DNA from: Chelonoidis abingdonii
Taxonomy: Eukaryota > Chordata > Testudines > Testudinidae
Reading direction: 5' to 3'
NCBI RefSeq assembly: GCF_003597395.2
Contig: NC_133771.1
Span: 139,566,027 to 139,630,026 of the forward strand
DNA: 64,000 bases
Shown: piece by piece, positions 10,411-21,335 of the stretch
How positions within the stretch are numbered: the stretch's first letter is position 1
Layout of the letters: each line of letters opens with the position of its first letter
Translations under genes and position numbers: made by a program
Notes under the pieces: generated by a model
What the model was told of the DNA's origin: nothing
Seen by the model: only the letters and a program-made list of their open reading frames with translations
Database searches by the model: none

Positions 10411-12269
10411 ATAAGAGGCTAAAGCAAATTCCTCCTCCCACATCTCTGAATAGAGTCCTTCAACATACAAGCAAAGAATACACAACAGGGGATAAATATT
10501 TTAGTGCAACTAAAAGGCACGACTGTAATTTTTCTTGAGAACCTCTGTGGCTTCCTCCTCTTTCCTCAGTGCTTCCCTTAGGACAATTCACTCCAAAACA
10601 TTTCCATTTCCTCAGAACAGTGCTAGCACTCCGTGTAAGAATTGCTATTGTTCATTTTAAGGAAGGGGGGAGATGCTCCCTCTCTCTTTCATTCTAGCCC
10701 TTGTTTTTCCATTTCCTTACTTTCAACTCAAAGTACGGTAATGTTCAAGGTCTTCCTCCCACCTGGCTCCCTAGGCAGTTTTATTTTAGCCATGATTTCC
10801 TTCTCCTCTAAACCTCTAATTTTTTCCTGAGTCTGCACTATCAAACTCTTGCATCTTCCTTCTCATTTGTTATTCTAGACCTCCCAGGATCATTCTGTTC
10901 GTTCATTAGGACACTCTTCCACCCACTCCACAGATTCAGTATTCTCCACCTCTGCTCTTCATAAATGCTCTTCATCTTAGCATTAGTCTAATTACTATTA
11001 CTTCCAGAAGCTGCTTTTTATTCTTCATTAGCAGCCCTCGTCACTCCTCTGGGCTTTATATGCTTCAGAATGTATATTCCTCCATGAGCAGAGGACAGGC
11101 TACTGTAGCAGCAACAATTGCTACTCTGGAACTGTTTATTTCAGTTGATAAAAAATTATCAGACCAATTCAAAAGGGGCCCATCCTTTGTTCTCGGTATC
11201 TTTACAGCCGGTATCAACAGCAAGAAATGACACTGGTTCATCCCGCCATCCCTGCCTCACTCCCATAATGCTCCAAATGACAATTAAAGTGTCAAATAAA
11301 AAAAATTGAAAATCTCTTCCCTTCTCAGGGCAACCTTCTCCTGCAAAGTCCTCCTGAGGAATAAAACTGGGCCTTGATTGAAGCATGACCAGAAAGCTAA
11401 CAAAGCAAGACTATAGTAGACGAAAGGGGGATCTGAATTCCTTCCCAGCAGCCCCCTCCCTTTTATTGTGAGAGGACTCCAGCTCAAGCACCTTCCCCAG
11501 TCTCAGCTGTGCAGTGTGGCACAGAGCGAGGCGGTCTCTGTGATAACTGTAACCTAAGTTGTTTGGGACTTGTTAACATTAACAATCAAATCCTCCTTCA
11601 AGAAAGCCTTTCTGCTCGACACGTTCATACATAGTACTGTGTGGAAGATGGCTCCTCTTTATGTTTTGTCTGGGCTTGCCCAGAAAGAATTTTGCTGTCC
11701 ACTTCATAAGCTGAGCATGGACACTAGCTATCAGTGTCTTCCACCTAAAGTATTTGAAAGATCAGAGTCTACATCCTAGCACTCACTTCATAGGAAGTTA
11801 TGTTTTGAAACCCTGTGAAAGATAGAGGATAAACAGTCCATTTTCTCCACTGTCCTGCATGGTATTTCTCATTGGGCCAAACTCCCAAGTGCACGAAGCA
11901 AACTGATCTAGGTTATTTAGTATTAGAACCCAGGTTGCATCATCACTATTCCAGTGATCTACACAGGGTGACGTCAGATTTTGAGAGTCTGCTTGTAAGT
12001 GGAATGTAAGAAGGCAGGAGGCTCACTTATATTAAATAGCAATGGGAGATCAGCTCTTTGAGCAAGGACTTAAAAGCCTGATGATTTAACATGGTTTGCT
12101 GATGTCTTTGTTCAGTTATGAGGACTGTGACTTGTTTACAGAGCTCTGCCAGATACAATCCTTTGATCCCTGCTGGTACATAAGATAGCCCGTGCTTAGA
12201 GAGCACCTGCTCGGCCTGTACTCAGCTTTCAATGGCAAACACTTGAGAGAAAAGATTAAGTAGGACAAC
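10411..12269. other. Non-coding stretch with a possible L2 fragment
   Basis: Largely unrecognised. AATCCTCCTTCAAGAAAGCC near 11588-11607 resembles the 3' part of L2 LINEs, but it is too short to be certain. C/T-rich patches occur near 10540-10960. No exon supported. Confidence 0.35.
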
Positions 12270-12563
12270 ACTTACCATATCCTATTCAAGCTCCTCAGCC
12301 TCACCTAGAAGGTCCTGCTTAATCTTTCCACCAGCTACCTCTGTTATCCTGCTCTATACATCATCTCACTCCCTACTCTCTTCCCAATCCCTGCGTCTCC
12401 CTTTCCCTACCACACGTGGTTTCCCTCTGTCCCACTAAACACATTTTGTGCCATCAATGCCAAGCATCCTCTTTCCTCCTAACCCTTCCACTCTTCAAAC
12501 AAATCCTTATAATTTATGATCCCCACATTCTGCATCCCTTGACCTGCGTTCCTGTCTTATTTA
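12270..12563 (+). mobile_element. L2-like LINE fragment, interrupted by the Harbinger-like element
   Basis: CAAGCTCCTCAGCCTCACC, followed by CCTGCTTAATCTTTCCACC and a run of CT-rich sequence, resembles the region shortly before the 3' end of L2 elements. After the Harbinger-like insertion, sequence from 14580 (GGACTGCAAAGG, GGCATGGAAC) resembles the next part of the L2 tail. The two halves therefore look like one older element split by the insertion. Assignment is by recall. Confidence 0.4.
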
Positions 12564-12930
12564 GGCCTGGTCTACACTATGCGTTTAAATCGATTTAAAC
12601 AGTGTTAAATTGATTTAACGCTGTACCCGTCCACGCTACAACACTCTTTATATCGATATAAAGGGCTCTTTAAATCGATTTCTGTATTCCTCCCCGACGA
12701 GAGGAGTAGCGCTAAAATCGATATAAACATATCGGATTAGGGTTAGTGTGGCCACAAATCGACGTTATTGGCCTCCGGGCGGTATCCCACAGTGCACCAC
12801 TGTGACCGCTCTGGAAAGCAATCTGAACTCGGATTGCCCACTGGGGGCCAGGTTAGGGGGACCAGGAAAAAACCCCGCGAACTCTTGAATTATATTTCCT
12901 GTTTGCCCAGCATGAGCTCTGATCAGCACG

Positions 12931-13100
12931 GTGGCAATGCAGCCCAAATCCAAAAAGAGCTTCAGCATGGACCGTACGGGAATACTGGATCTGATCGCTG
13001 TATGGGAGACAAATCTTGCATCAGAGCTTCGTTTACAGAAGACAAATGCCAAAGCGTTTGAAAAAAATCTCCAGGATACACAGTGCTGCGTGACAAGCGA
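12931..13100 (+). pseudogene. Remnant of a transposon MYB/SANT-like DNA-binding protein
   Basis: One frame reads GILDLIAVWETNLASELR followed by a NAKAFEKN segment. The pattern D-L-I-A-V-W, then S-E-L-R, then N-A-K-x-x-E-K matches, as I remember it, the first helices of the MYB/SANT-like domain in the second gene of vertebrate Harbinger elements, which binds the element ends. After that the frame loses similarity, and the rest of the domain is absent or out of frame. A homologous but frameshifted stretch is present in copy 2 near 28065-28190. It is a relic, not a host gene. Confidence 0.5.
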
Positions 13101-14193
13101 ACGGGAACCAGAGACTCAAATCGACGCTCATGGAGGGAGGGGGGGTACTGAGACTCCAGCTATGCACAGTCCAGCCAGTCTCGAAAAGTATTTGCATTTT
13201 GGCTGAGCTCCAACTATAATAAACATTGCGCTGGTTCACGGACTAGTCTCTCAGTTACTCCCACCACCACACCACCACGTGAAAGAAAAAAGGAAAGAAA
13301 TCATTTGACTTCTTTCAATGTCACCCTATGTCTACTGATGCTGCTGTAGACGCGATGCTGCAGCAGTTAAGCGCAGTATTCGCTCCTCTCCCTCTCCTGG
13401 CAGACGGTGCAGTAACTGTAACGTCCTTATGAACCCGAGTGCTCCAGTGCTTGATAATTGCTCATACTAACATGTTGCCTGAGATGAGGCCGCCGGGGCG
13501 CCCTGGGAAAACAGGAATGATTCCTGTCACTCCCAGTAGATGGGACAGAACGCTGTAACCATCTTCATCATAGAACTGAGTGAGCTTCAGTCAGCCCCTC
13601 CCTTTCATGTGTAAGAAAAGATTCTTATGCTGGACTATATAGCAGTGGGATGCTGGTCCTCTCCCCACACCGCTTATCTGCCTGGACATCATAGCACCGA
13701 GGAGGCTGCCTCCCCCATTTTATCTCACTAAAAACTCAGTGTTTCTATTCCTGCATCTTATTACTTCATGACACAAATGGGCGGAACACTGCCACAGTAG
13801 CCCAGGAAGTGGGGGGAGGAGGAAGCAATGGGTGGGTTGTTGCAGGGCACCCCTGTAATACTGACACGAGCAGCTGTCTCTCTATACACTGGTCCTTTGT
13901 ACACTTCCCCAATTCAGGCAGGACTGACTCTATTTTTAGAACCATAAAGAGGATTGACTTGGGAGTCATTCCCAGTTTTGCTTTTGCGTCCCGGCGATCT
14001 CAGCCAGGGGCACTCTGATAGCAGTAGACAGCACAGAGGGGGAGAGATAACCGTCACTCATTGCCAGTTACTCCGGCAGTAGACGTACAGAACGACTGGA
14101 ACCATCTGCTATCATGCAAAAGCAAATTAATGTGCTGTGTAGCGCTGGAGTATCACCTCTGTCCGCGGCATCCAGTACACATATGGTGACTGT

Positions 14194-14210
14194 AAAAAAA
14201 AAAAAAAAAA
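14194..14210 (+). repeat. Poly(A) run of 17 inside Harbinger-like copy 1
   Basis: An uninterrupted A-run. The corresponding place in copy 2 (near 29274-29286) reads AAAAAATAAAAAG, so the run grew, or was homogenised, in this copy after the copies separated. Confidence 0.8.
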
Positions 14211-14579
14211 GCTGAACGGGCTCCATGGTTGCCGTGCTATGGCGTCTGCCAGGGCAATCCAGGGAAAAAGGGCACGAAAGGATTGTCTGCTGTTGTTTTC
14301 CCAGAGGAAGGAATGACTGACGACATTTACCCAGAACTACCCGCGACAATGATTCAACCCAGAATTCCAAGGGGCGGGGGAGACTGCGGGAACTATGGGA
14401 TAGCTATGGAATAGCTACCCACAATGCAACGCTCCAGAATTCAATGCTAGCCTCGGACCATGGATGCACACCGCCAAATTACTGTGCCTAGTGTGGCCGC
14501 GTGAAATTGAATTTATAATATCTGTTTTATAAAACCGGTTTAATGTAATTCGGAATTATCCCGTAGTGTAGACGTACCC

Positions 14580-14887
14580 TTGGACTGCAAAGGCGGGAGG
14601 CATGGAACTTAAGGTACAGCATGTAATGTACAGTACCATACCAGAGTTCCAGCACAACATGAAGTGGTCAGCACACCATATCCTACATGATTAGCATCTC
14701 AGGCTTCAGAACCAGATGAGTGTCCTCCCTTCTATGGCCAAATTGTGGAGAGAAGCACCAACACGTTTAATTCCTCTCAAATGCTGGGATCTCCCAGAGA
14801 CAAAGAAAAGAGATCTCTCCATTCAACAAATGTACCATTAAAAGAACCACCAGGGACCACCTTCTCACATCTGAGAGAGCAATGATG
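14580..14887. other. Short stretch between Harbinger-like copy and the nested cluster
   Basis: The first 60 or so bases are probably the continuation of the L2-like element interrupted at 12563. The remainder is unrecognised. Confidence 0.35.
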
Positions 14888-15021
14888 CAGTGGTATCAAT
14901 TCTCATGATGTTGTCATGAGTCTCGTGATAATTATTGTTTTCGTTAAAACCCCAGCTCCTGGAATCAAATGGATATGTGATTATTTCAGCCTTCATTTTT
15001 AAACAAAAATAATTTCTAGCC

Positions 15022-15333
15022 CAGGGGTCAGCAACCTTTCAGAAGTGGTGTGCCAAGTATTCATTTATTCACTCCAATTTAAGGTTTCACATGCCAGTAA
15101 TACATTTAAATGATTTTAGAAGGTCTCTTTCTATAAGTCTATAATATATAACTAAACTACTATTGTATGTAAAGTAAATAAGGTTTTTAAAATGTTTAAG
15201 AAGCTTCATTTAAAATTAAATTAAAATGCAGAGCCCCCTGGACTGGTGGCCAGGACCTGGGCAGTGTTGGGTGCCACTGAAAATCAGCTCACGTGCCGCC
15301 TTCAGCACGTGTGCCATAGGTTGCCTACCCCTC
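15022..15333 (+). mobile_element. hAT-type non-autonomous element, copy 2 (312 bp, complete)
   Basis: The left terminus is CAGGGGTCAGCAACCT, and the right end AGGTTGCCTACCCCT is its inverted partner. An 8-bp target-site duplication, TTCTAGCC, is exact at 15014-15021 and 15334-15341; 8 bp is diagnostic for hAT. Copy B of the host element holds the unoccupied version of this target at 59665-59672. No coding capacity. Confidence 0.93.
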
Positions 15334-15385
15334 TTCTAGCCCTTGTGGCTGTGCAGAAAGCTTCAGAAATGTGGCCCCAGTGCAC

Positions 15386-15489
15386 CCTTAGAATATCAAG
15401 GTTGGAAGGGACCTCAGGAGGTCAACTAGTTCAACCCCCTGCTTGAGGCAGGACCAATCCCCAAACAGATTTTTGCCCCAGATAACTAT
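15386..15489 (-). mobile_element. tRNA-SINE with CR1-like tail, partial (minus strand)
   Basis: It starts with AGAATATCAAGGTTGGAAGG and continues with GACCTCAGGAGGTCAACTAG, the minus-strand view of a CR1-type 3' end. It then reads CAGATTTTTGCCCCAGAT, which in my memory of turtle repeats belongs to a tRNA-headed SINE whose tail was taken from CR1. Its head is missing here, because another SINE of the same type begins at once. Confidence 0.6.
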
Positions 15490-15690
15490 ATGGAGATATA
15501 CCAGCTTGTAGAACTGGAAGGGGCCCTGAAAGGTCATTGAGTCCAGCCCTCTGCCTTTGCTAGCTGGACCAACTACTGATTTTGCCCTGTATCCCTAGGT
15601 GGCCCCCTCAAGGATTGAACTCACAAAGTCACAACCCTAGGTTTAGCAGGCCAATGCTGAAACCACTGATCTATTCTCTCTTCCCCCTTA
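15490..15690 (-). mobile_element. tRNA-derived SINE with CR1-like tail, complete (minus strand)
   Basis: On the minus strand an A-box-like TAGATCAGTGG (15663-15673) and a B-box-like GAGTTCAATCC (15612-15622) form the pol III promoter. The tail reads GGCCCCTTCCAGTTCTAC, then TGGTATATCTCCATA. This is the layout of the turtle pol III/SINE family: tRNA head, body, CR1-like tail that lets the LINE machinery copy it. The SINE cluster is absent from copy B of the host element. Confidence 0.7.
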
Positions 15691-15803
15691 AGGCTCAAAA
15701 AGCAGAAGGCAAATAAAAAGAACACCACATTTTTATTTTTATATAATCTCATGATTTTAAAGCCAACCTCGTGATTTTTGAACATGTGGGGTTGGCAATA
15801 CTG

Positions 15804-18800
15804 ATGACGGCCTCCACTGTAAGAACCAGGTACAAGGGCAACAGTAATGTTCTTCTAATGAATTAAAATGTATTCAGATTTGTTAGTGGAGATCTTCCTC
15901 TTAAGCCTACTGAAGTTTCTGCTACACAAATGAAGAGATCAGGAAATTGTGAGGAAGCCCTGGGGAGAGGGAGCTTTTGGAATCTGAATACAGCAACAGG
16001 AAAGCAGCACAAATAAAAAACAGTTGCATCATCATAAGCCTCTTTCTTCCAGCCAGCCTACTGTATTACTCTGAATAACCTGTTTTACTATGCAGGACTT
16101 TGTCGTCTGTGTTAGGTGAGCAGAGATCTGCAGCTCTGCATGCTAATTCTATTCTATTTAGGTTCTGATGTTACTACGACTGCATGTTTCAAGTCTACTG
16201 CATAAAAGCCAGGAAAAGCACTGAGGCAAACCTTTCTCTGTTATACTCCTGTAACTCCACTGATGTCTGTGGGGGGTGCAGATATATATCTGAGCAGAAT
16301 TTGGCCCATTTTATTTATTTTCCATATACTGTATGTCTGTGTCTTCTGTGGAAGGATCAGAGGGCACATAACCTTCATACCCTTCCTCTGACCTCATTTT
16401 TCCAATTCCTCTCACAAAAGCCATAGATAAGGGTCTGGATAGCTGATAGGATTTGTACTGGGTTATGAAGCCTCTCTCCTGTGTGTCATTGTTTCAAATT
16501 ACCTCAGATGGATGGTAACTTAAGAGTCATTACTAGCTATTCCTACATGAAATAAGCGTGTGTTTCCAATGCACATCATGAAGAGTGCCATCACCACTGA
16601 CACACATACTAATAGCCTGAATGCAAAGGCCAAAGGCTGAATAAGCAGTGGAGACTGAACTATCCTCTCATTCCCTCAGATCACTCTGGTGAGATAGTGA
16701 AAAGAAGCTTTCACTTCCACCATCAAGGCTCTTCCTTCTCATTAGAAAAAGAGCATTTCATTCACCTGGGCTGAACACCATAAGCACAAAGCTCACTTTG
16801 GTGAAAAAAAAACTAGGAGCCACCCAATGCCAGTGAATATTAAACACACACATGCCAAGAGGGGAGGAGGATCCAATAGTCTATTATGCAATAATCTATT
16901 AGTCAACCAGTAACACTTAGTGCACCTTCAATGTCAGAATTAAAACCTCTCAAAACCGATCACTCTCTACATGCTTCAAATTTGATGTTAGGATCAGCCG
17001 AAGTCCCATGAATGCTGCTCCTAAGGGACATGGGAACTCTACTGCTATTCTTGGGGGAAGAATGGGTTTCCATGCTGCCGCCTCTGATTCTCTGGGAAAC
17101 GAAATAGGACCACCTGCCACTATTTACTTCAGCTGGGTGGGCAGAGCTACGGCACAGGTTAGAACCAAGGAGGAGTCCCATGATGTAGTGTACCTAAGGC
17201 CCCAGTTTGCTGAGGACAGGGCCAGCTTAAGGCAGCTAGGGCAGTGACTGCAATAGGAAGAGAGACTGAGCATTAGGAAAGCCTGCAGTGGTGTTGCCTC
17301 CTGCCTTAAGATCAGGAGGGCCCTAGCTTGCTGTGCAATGTACACATACGCCTTAGAAATGCCAGTTCTCATCCTGAGGAGTTTGTTAACCGCAAAGAAA
17401 CACATCCCATTTTTCCCAACAGGCCGGCCCGCTGAGATTCTGAGTCTGTTTAAGGTAGATTTACGACTCTCAAACTGAACTCCAAAGCTGGTTTTGCCAC
17501 AAAGACCTAAATAAAACAAAGATTCAAATAAGTCTGGATGAAGTTTGGCTAAGGATTAGAACTGAGACACCAGAACCTTTCAAGTCTTCAGAACCTTTGA
17601 AGGTACGCCCAACGCTAACTGAAGACAGACACAATTTATTTTTTGAGATACATTAGACGTAACCTGCCAAGGGAACATAGAAATGGAAACCACCATAGAA
17701 ATATGCTTTGAATGTCCCCACTAAACAGGCAGTGGAGGGTAGTGGGTTTTTTTAATTGTTTTGTTAAGTCCCAAAAAGTCTACTGGCCTGTTCCCAAGTT
17801 TGCTGCCGATGCCCCAAAATCCATCATTCTGGGTTGTTCTGATGTGACAGATATTGGAAAATTCTTTTGTAGTTCCAAATTGATAGTCTGTAGAGCCTCC
17901 ATATACAAAATGGCTTTCATTTGGTCATTTTTGCATATGGTGTTGTTTTCAGAGCTTCCTAAGCATCCTCAGTCTGCATATATTCCAGTGGTTGTTTCAA
18001 TACATACATTTCCTTTGCAAGAACCATATTTTCAGGGTCCACATGCATTTTACTTTATTCCAGAGGCAATAGAATGCATTCTTTCCTATCAAATGTATCA
18101 CAGCTGAACGCCAGCAAATCCATCTAACAGATTTGTTGCAAAGGTAAATCTCTCAAATATTCAAGAACCAGAGCTTTTCTAGATAGCTAAGCAGAAAGCC
18201 CTGCATTTGTTTCTCTCACTTACAGAGCTGTTTTGCTGCTTAGTCAGCTGTAACAACAATATGCAAAACCTTTTCTAAAAGAATTGTGGTAGAAAATAGC
18301 TGATCAGTAAGTCAAAATGTCAAAACTGTCTGGGTAGGTGGAGGCACTAACAGGAAAGCAGGAAACCTAGTCTGTAAGCTTAGAGCTTGTGGAAAGGAAA
18401 CAGTTTCCATTCAACACAAAGATTGCAGAATAACACTGACATGAGGGCTTAGACAAAGCCAAAAGTCATTTTCTCTATCCTCGTTTAATGATTTCTGCTT
18501 GCTGCAGCTTAGCACTCAAGGGAGGAAGTGTGAGTTTAGTCTACATTTAATGCTTTTCATTGTTCTTACTATTGGTACTGAAGCTGTGGGGGGAGGGGAG
18601 AAGAGTGTGAACACATATTGCACCCACAGTTGTGCTTGTATATAAAATATCCCCAACTGAAATCAAAACCAGAAAAAACTTAACATTTAGCATGTTTGTA
18701 CTAATTTTAAAGTCAGCACACTAGCTTGTTTTGAAAGGAACCACACGCAGTGTAAACACAGCTCACCCAGACCAACTGTACAGACTTTTACTGGCAAACC

Positions 18801-18982
18801 TGTGTGACAGAGCACACTCACTCAGATTTACCTTTTTAAAAAGATTTTAAAGTTTGCAGCAACATAATCATACAAGGGCTACATTCTCCCCTCAGATCCT
18901 CATAGCTGATCTCAGTTCTGGTATTCACCTCTCTACACGCACAGGACAGTCTCACTCATGAGAAGAGCATCATGGATTAGAT
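15804..18982. other. Long non-coding stretch, one short repeat
   Basis: About 16240-16312 resembles the dispersed repeat described at 7440 (CTGTAACTCCACTGATGTC and GAATTTGGCCCA). The rest was not recognised. The frame at 17712-18107 (131 codons) has no recognisable domain. The region looks largely single-copy. Confidence 0.4.
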
Positions 18983-19296
18983 GAGGGGTCGGCAACCTTT
19001 CAGAAGTGGTGTGCCAAGTCTTCATTTATTCACTCTAATTTAAGGTTTCGCATGCCAGTAATACATTTTAACGTTTTTAGAAGGTCTCTTTCTATAAGTC
19101 TATAATTGTATAACTAAACTATTGTTGTATGTAAAGTAAATAAGGGGTTTTAAAAATGTTTAAGAAGCTTCATTTAAAATTAAATTAAAATGCAGAACCC
19201 CCCAGACCGATGGCCGGGACCCAGGCAGTGTGAGTGCCATTGAAAATCAGCTCGCATGCCGCCTTCAGCTCACGTGCCATAGATTACCTACCCCTG
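18983..19296 (+). mobile_element. hAT-type non-autonomous element, copy 3 (314 bp, complete)
   Basis: This copy has a left terminus GAGGGGTCGGCAACCT and a right end ACCTACCCCTG that pair as inverted repeats. The 8-bp duplication GATTAGAT is exact at 18975-18982 and 19297-19304. It aligns over its whole length with copies at 5655 and 15022 in the same orientation. It contains no coding capacity. Confidence 0.93.
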
Positions 19297-19949
19297 GATT
19301 AGATCTTCCATGCAGACTTAAACTCTGCATTAACAATGGGAAGTAAACTGACCCTTCAAGATTCCTCACCCAGATCCCTCATTCAGTGAGGGCAAGAGAG
19401 GTTTCCATTTTAATTACAATGATTTTCATGACACTGTAAAACAAAAACCAGCATCGCAAAACAATGAGAAGTCACTTTGGTTTACAGGTTTAGAAAGTGT
19501 AACATCCTCTTAGTTCAGTTCTAAGAAGAGAAAACAAACAATTCAAATAAAGTGGGCGGATCTCTGGGCACTCTAAACAATCAGCACGATTTGCTTTTCA
19601 CATACCGCGGTATTTGGCAGTGACTGAGTTCACATATCTACGTTGCTGGCTAACAGAATCAGTAGTTTAGGTTTAGCTATGTTTATGCATGGGTCTTCAT
19701 ATGTCATTATGTCTAGTCTGTACCTCATTCTGGTTGACCAATCCAAAACGGGCACTTCACCACCAGGCAATATATACCAGCACAGGAACTTAGATAAGCA
19801 TCCTATGAGAAATAAACAAACAAACAATCTATGGGTGACTTTGCAGCATCCAAATAGCTGCTTAACCAAGATATGTATGAGCAAGAAATAGAGAGAAGTG
19901 TGGTCTGAATATAAACCTAAGAAGCTGAAGTTCCCAAATTCTTATCCCA
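19297..19949. other. Unannotated non-coding stretch
   Basis: No recognisable repeat or gene. The overlapping open frames on both strands at 19630-19891 are short and without motifs. Confidence 0.45.
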
Positions 19950-20117
19950 GAGCTGACACCAACTCCTTCTGTCACCAGGGGTAAGACACTACAACTCTTC
20001 TCCATTTCCCAATCTGTAAGCTAAGGACAATTTTTTTTATCTATCCCAAAGAGGTGTTTTGAGATAACTCAGCTATCGTTTCTAAAGTGCTTTGAAGACT
20101 AGAAGTGTTAAAAATTA
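19950..20117 (+). mobile_element. MIR-like SINE relic
   Basis: CAGAGCTGACACCAAC, CCATTTCCCAATCTGTAAGC and AAAGTGCTTTGAAGAC, in that order and spacing, are the degraded counterparts of MIR core and tail motifs. The hAT at 20126 lies directly downstream. Confidence 0.5.
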
Positions 20118-20125
20118 CACTAAGG

Positions 20126-20321
20126 CATTGGATCTCAAACTTTTGTAGTGGTGACCCCTTTCACACAGCAAGCCTCTGAGTGCGACCCCCCCTTATAAAT
20201 TAAAAACATTTTTTAAATATTTAACACTATTATAAATGCTGGAGGTGAAGCACGGTTTGGGGTGGAGGCTGACAGCTTGCGACTCCTTGAGGGGTCCCAA
20301 CCCCCAGTTTGAGAACCCCTG
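20126..20321 (+). mobile_element. hAT-type element, TCTCAAACTTTTG family (196 bp)
   Basis: Termini are CATTGGATCTCAAAC on the left and GTTTGAGAACCCCTG on the right, an inverted pair with a CAGNGGTTCTCAAAC consensus typical of this vertebrate hAT type. The exact 8-bp duplication CACTAAGG lies at 20118-20125 and 20322-20329. It is much shorter than an autonomous hAT and non-coding. Confidence 0.93.
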
Positions 20322-20329
20322 CACTAAGG

Positions 20330-21185
20330 GGAGTGCCGAGTGGTCATAAATGTGCTATGCAGCAGGATAGTTTTAAGGAATTTTCTGAAGGACAGTGAGG
20401 GAGCTCTGTCTATGAAGTTGGGAAATTGTTCCAGCTAAGGTTCACAGAGGTCCCCCAGTCTCCTCCTGAAAAGTCACATGCAGCCAGAGAACTCCTGACT
20501 GAATGCACATTTGATGAGGTTAATGTGTTCTCTCTATTCCAGAAAAGAAACAGAACAGTTATTTTAGAAGTGGGTGTACTGTATTTTATGTATAATACAT
20601 GCAGAGAGGAGGGCAGTTGGGTCAGAGAATGGGAATTTCCCATTACCCTCACATTTTGCTGTCCACAGATCAGGAGAGCTTAGGCGCCATTTCATTTCAT
20701 CTTTTTCCCTCCTTGTTATTTACAGCTGCCAAAAATTAATGTATCCACATACCTCCCCCCAAGAATAAAGAGGGAATACCCCATATACTGCTCTGACTGC
20801 CTGAGTGGGTCTCCCCTGTTCACCCCCTCAGTCACAGGTGCAAGTGATCCCTAAACATCCAGTCTGAGCAAGAGGACTCTACACACTGCTGGAGGGGATC
20901 TGTTTGTACTGCCTGAGCCTGTAGAAAATAACCCAAGCGACAATCATGCTAGCTTTTAGCCAGGCAGGAAACTAGTTGTGAGTGGAACTGAAAAGGAGAA
21001 TCGGGGGGCCTCTTCTGGACTCTTCAGGTTAGCTTTCAATCTTCTTCTTCAGCTAGTAACTCCAGGGTTTGGGAATGGACAACAGGTACCTTTACACTAG
21101 GCAACAAGTGCCAGCCCTGAGCATGTTGTGATCCCAAAGCAGGGGGATTCCCCCATAACTACAAGGGCCACACATGCCTTCAAGA
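20330..21185. other. Unannotated non-coding stretch
   Basis: No clear repeat or gene. Open frames at 20410-20683 overlap on both strands, show no motif, and are rejected. Confidence 0.45.
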
Positions 21186-21335
21186 AGGAGAATGCTTGTG
21201 GCATTGGTCTGGCACTCAGGAGATTTGCGCTCAATCCCTAGCCTTGCCAGAGATTTCTTGGGAATGTCACAATCCCTTTTTACCTCAGATCCCCATTTTA
21301 CCAATGAAGAACATAATACTCCTCCTCAACCTTTG
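21186..21335 (+). mobile_element. MIR-like SINE relic
   Basis: GGTCTGGCACTCAGGAGATT, then CTCAATCCCTAGCC (B-box region), CTTGCCAGAGATTTC and CAGATCCCCATTTTACC follow the MIR order from tRNA-like head to core to the CCATTTTAC block. Moderately diverged. Confidence 0.55.

Larger units (their letters stand above)
12564..14579 (+). mobile_element. PIF/Harbinger-like DNA element, copy 1 (2,016 bp)
   Basis: The termini are inverted repeats: GGCCTGGTCTACACTATGCG at the left, and at the right the reverse complement of GGGTACGTCTACACTACGGG. The flanks are TTA on the left (12561-12563) and TTG on the right (14580-14582), one mismatch from a TTA duplication, as expected of PIF/Harbinger. The ends are rich in ATCGAT-type motifs. 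No long frame survives; a MYB/SANT-like remnant lies near 12931-13080. It is probably a non-autonomous or decayed member of a turtle family. Copy 2 lies at 27680. Confidence 0.8.
14888..15803 (+). mobile_element. TIR host element, copy A, carrying nested insertions
   Basis: It begins near CAGTGGTATCAATTCTCATG and ends with GGGGTTGGCAATACTG; the intact counterpart at 59313 starts with CAGAGTGTTGCCAAC and also ends with GGGGTTGGCAATACTG, so the ends are inverted relative to each other. Inside are an hAT copy (15022-15333) and SINE sequence (about 15386-15700), neither of which is present in copy B. The host's own segments are 14888-15021, 15334-15385 and about 15701-15803. Superfamily is not assigned; the CAG terminus would suit hAT. 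Confidence 0.7.

Noticed and set aside
17712..18107. 131-codon frame in single-copy-looking DNA
   Set aside because: No recognisable domain, and the frame is not flanked by convincing splice sites or a promoter. It could be reconsidered if conserved in other species.
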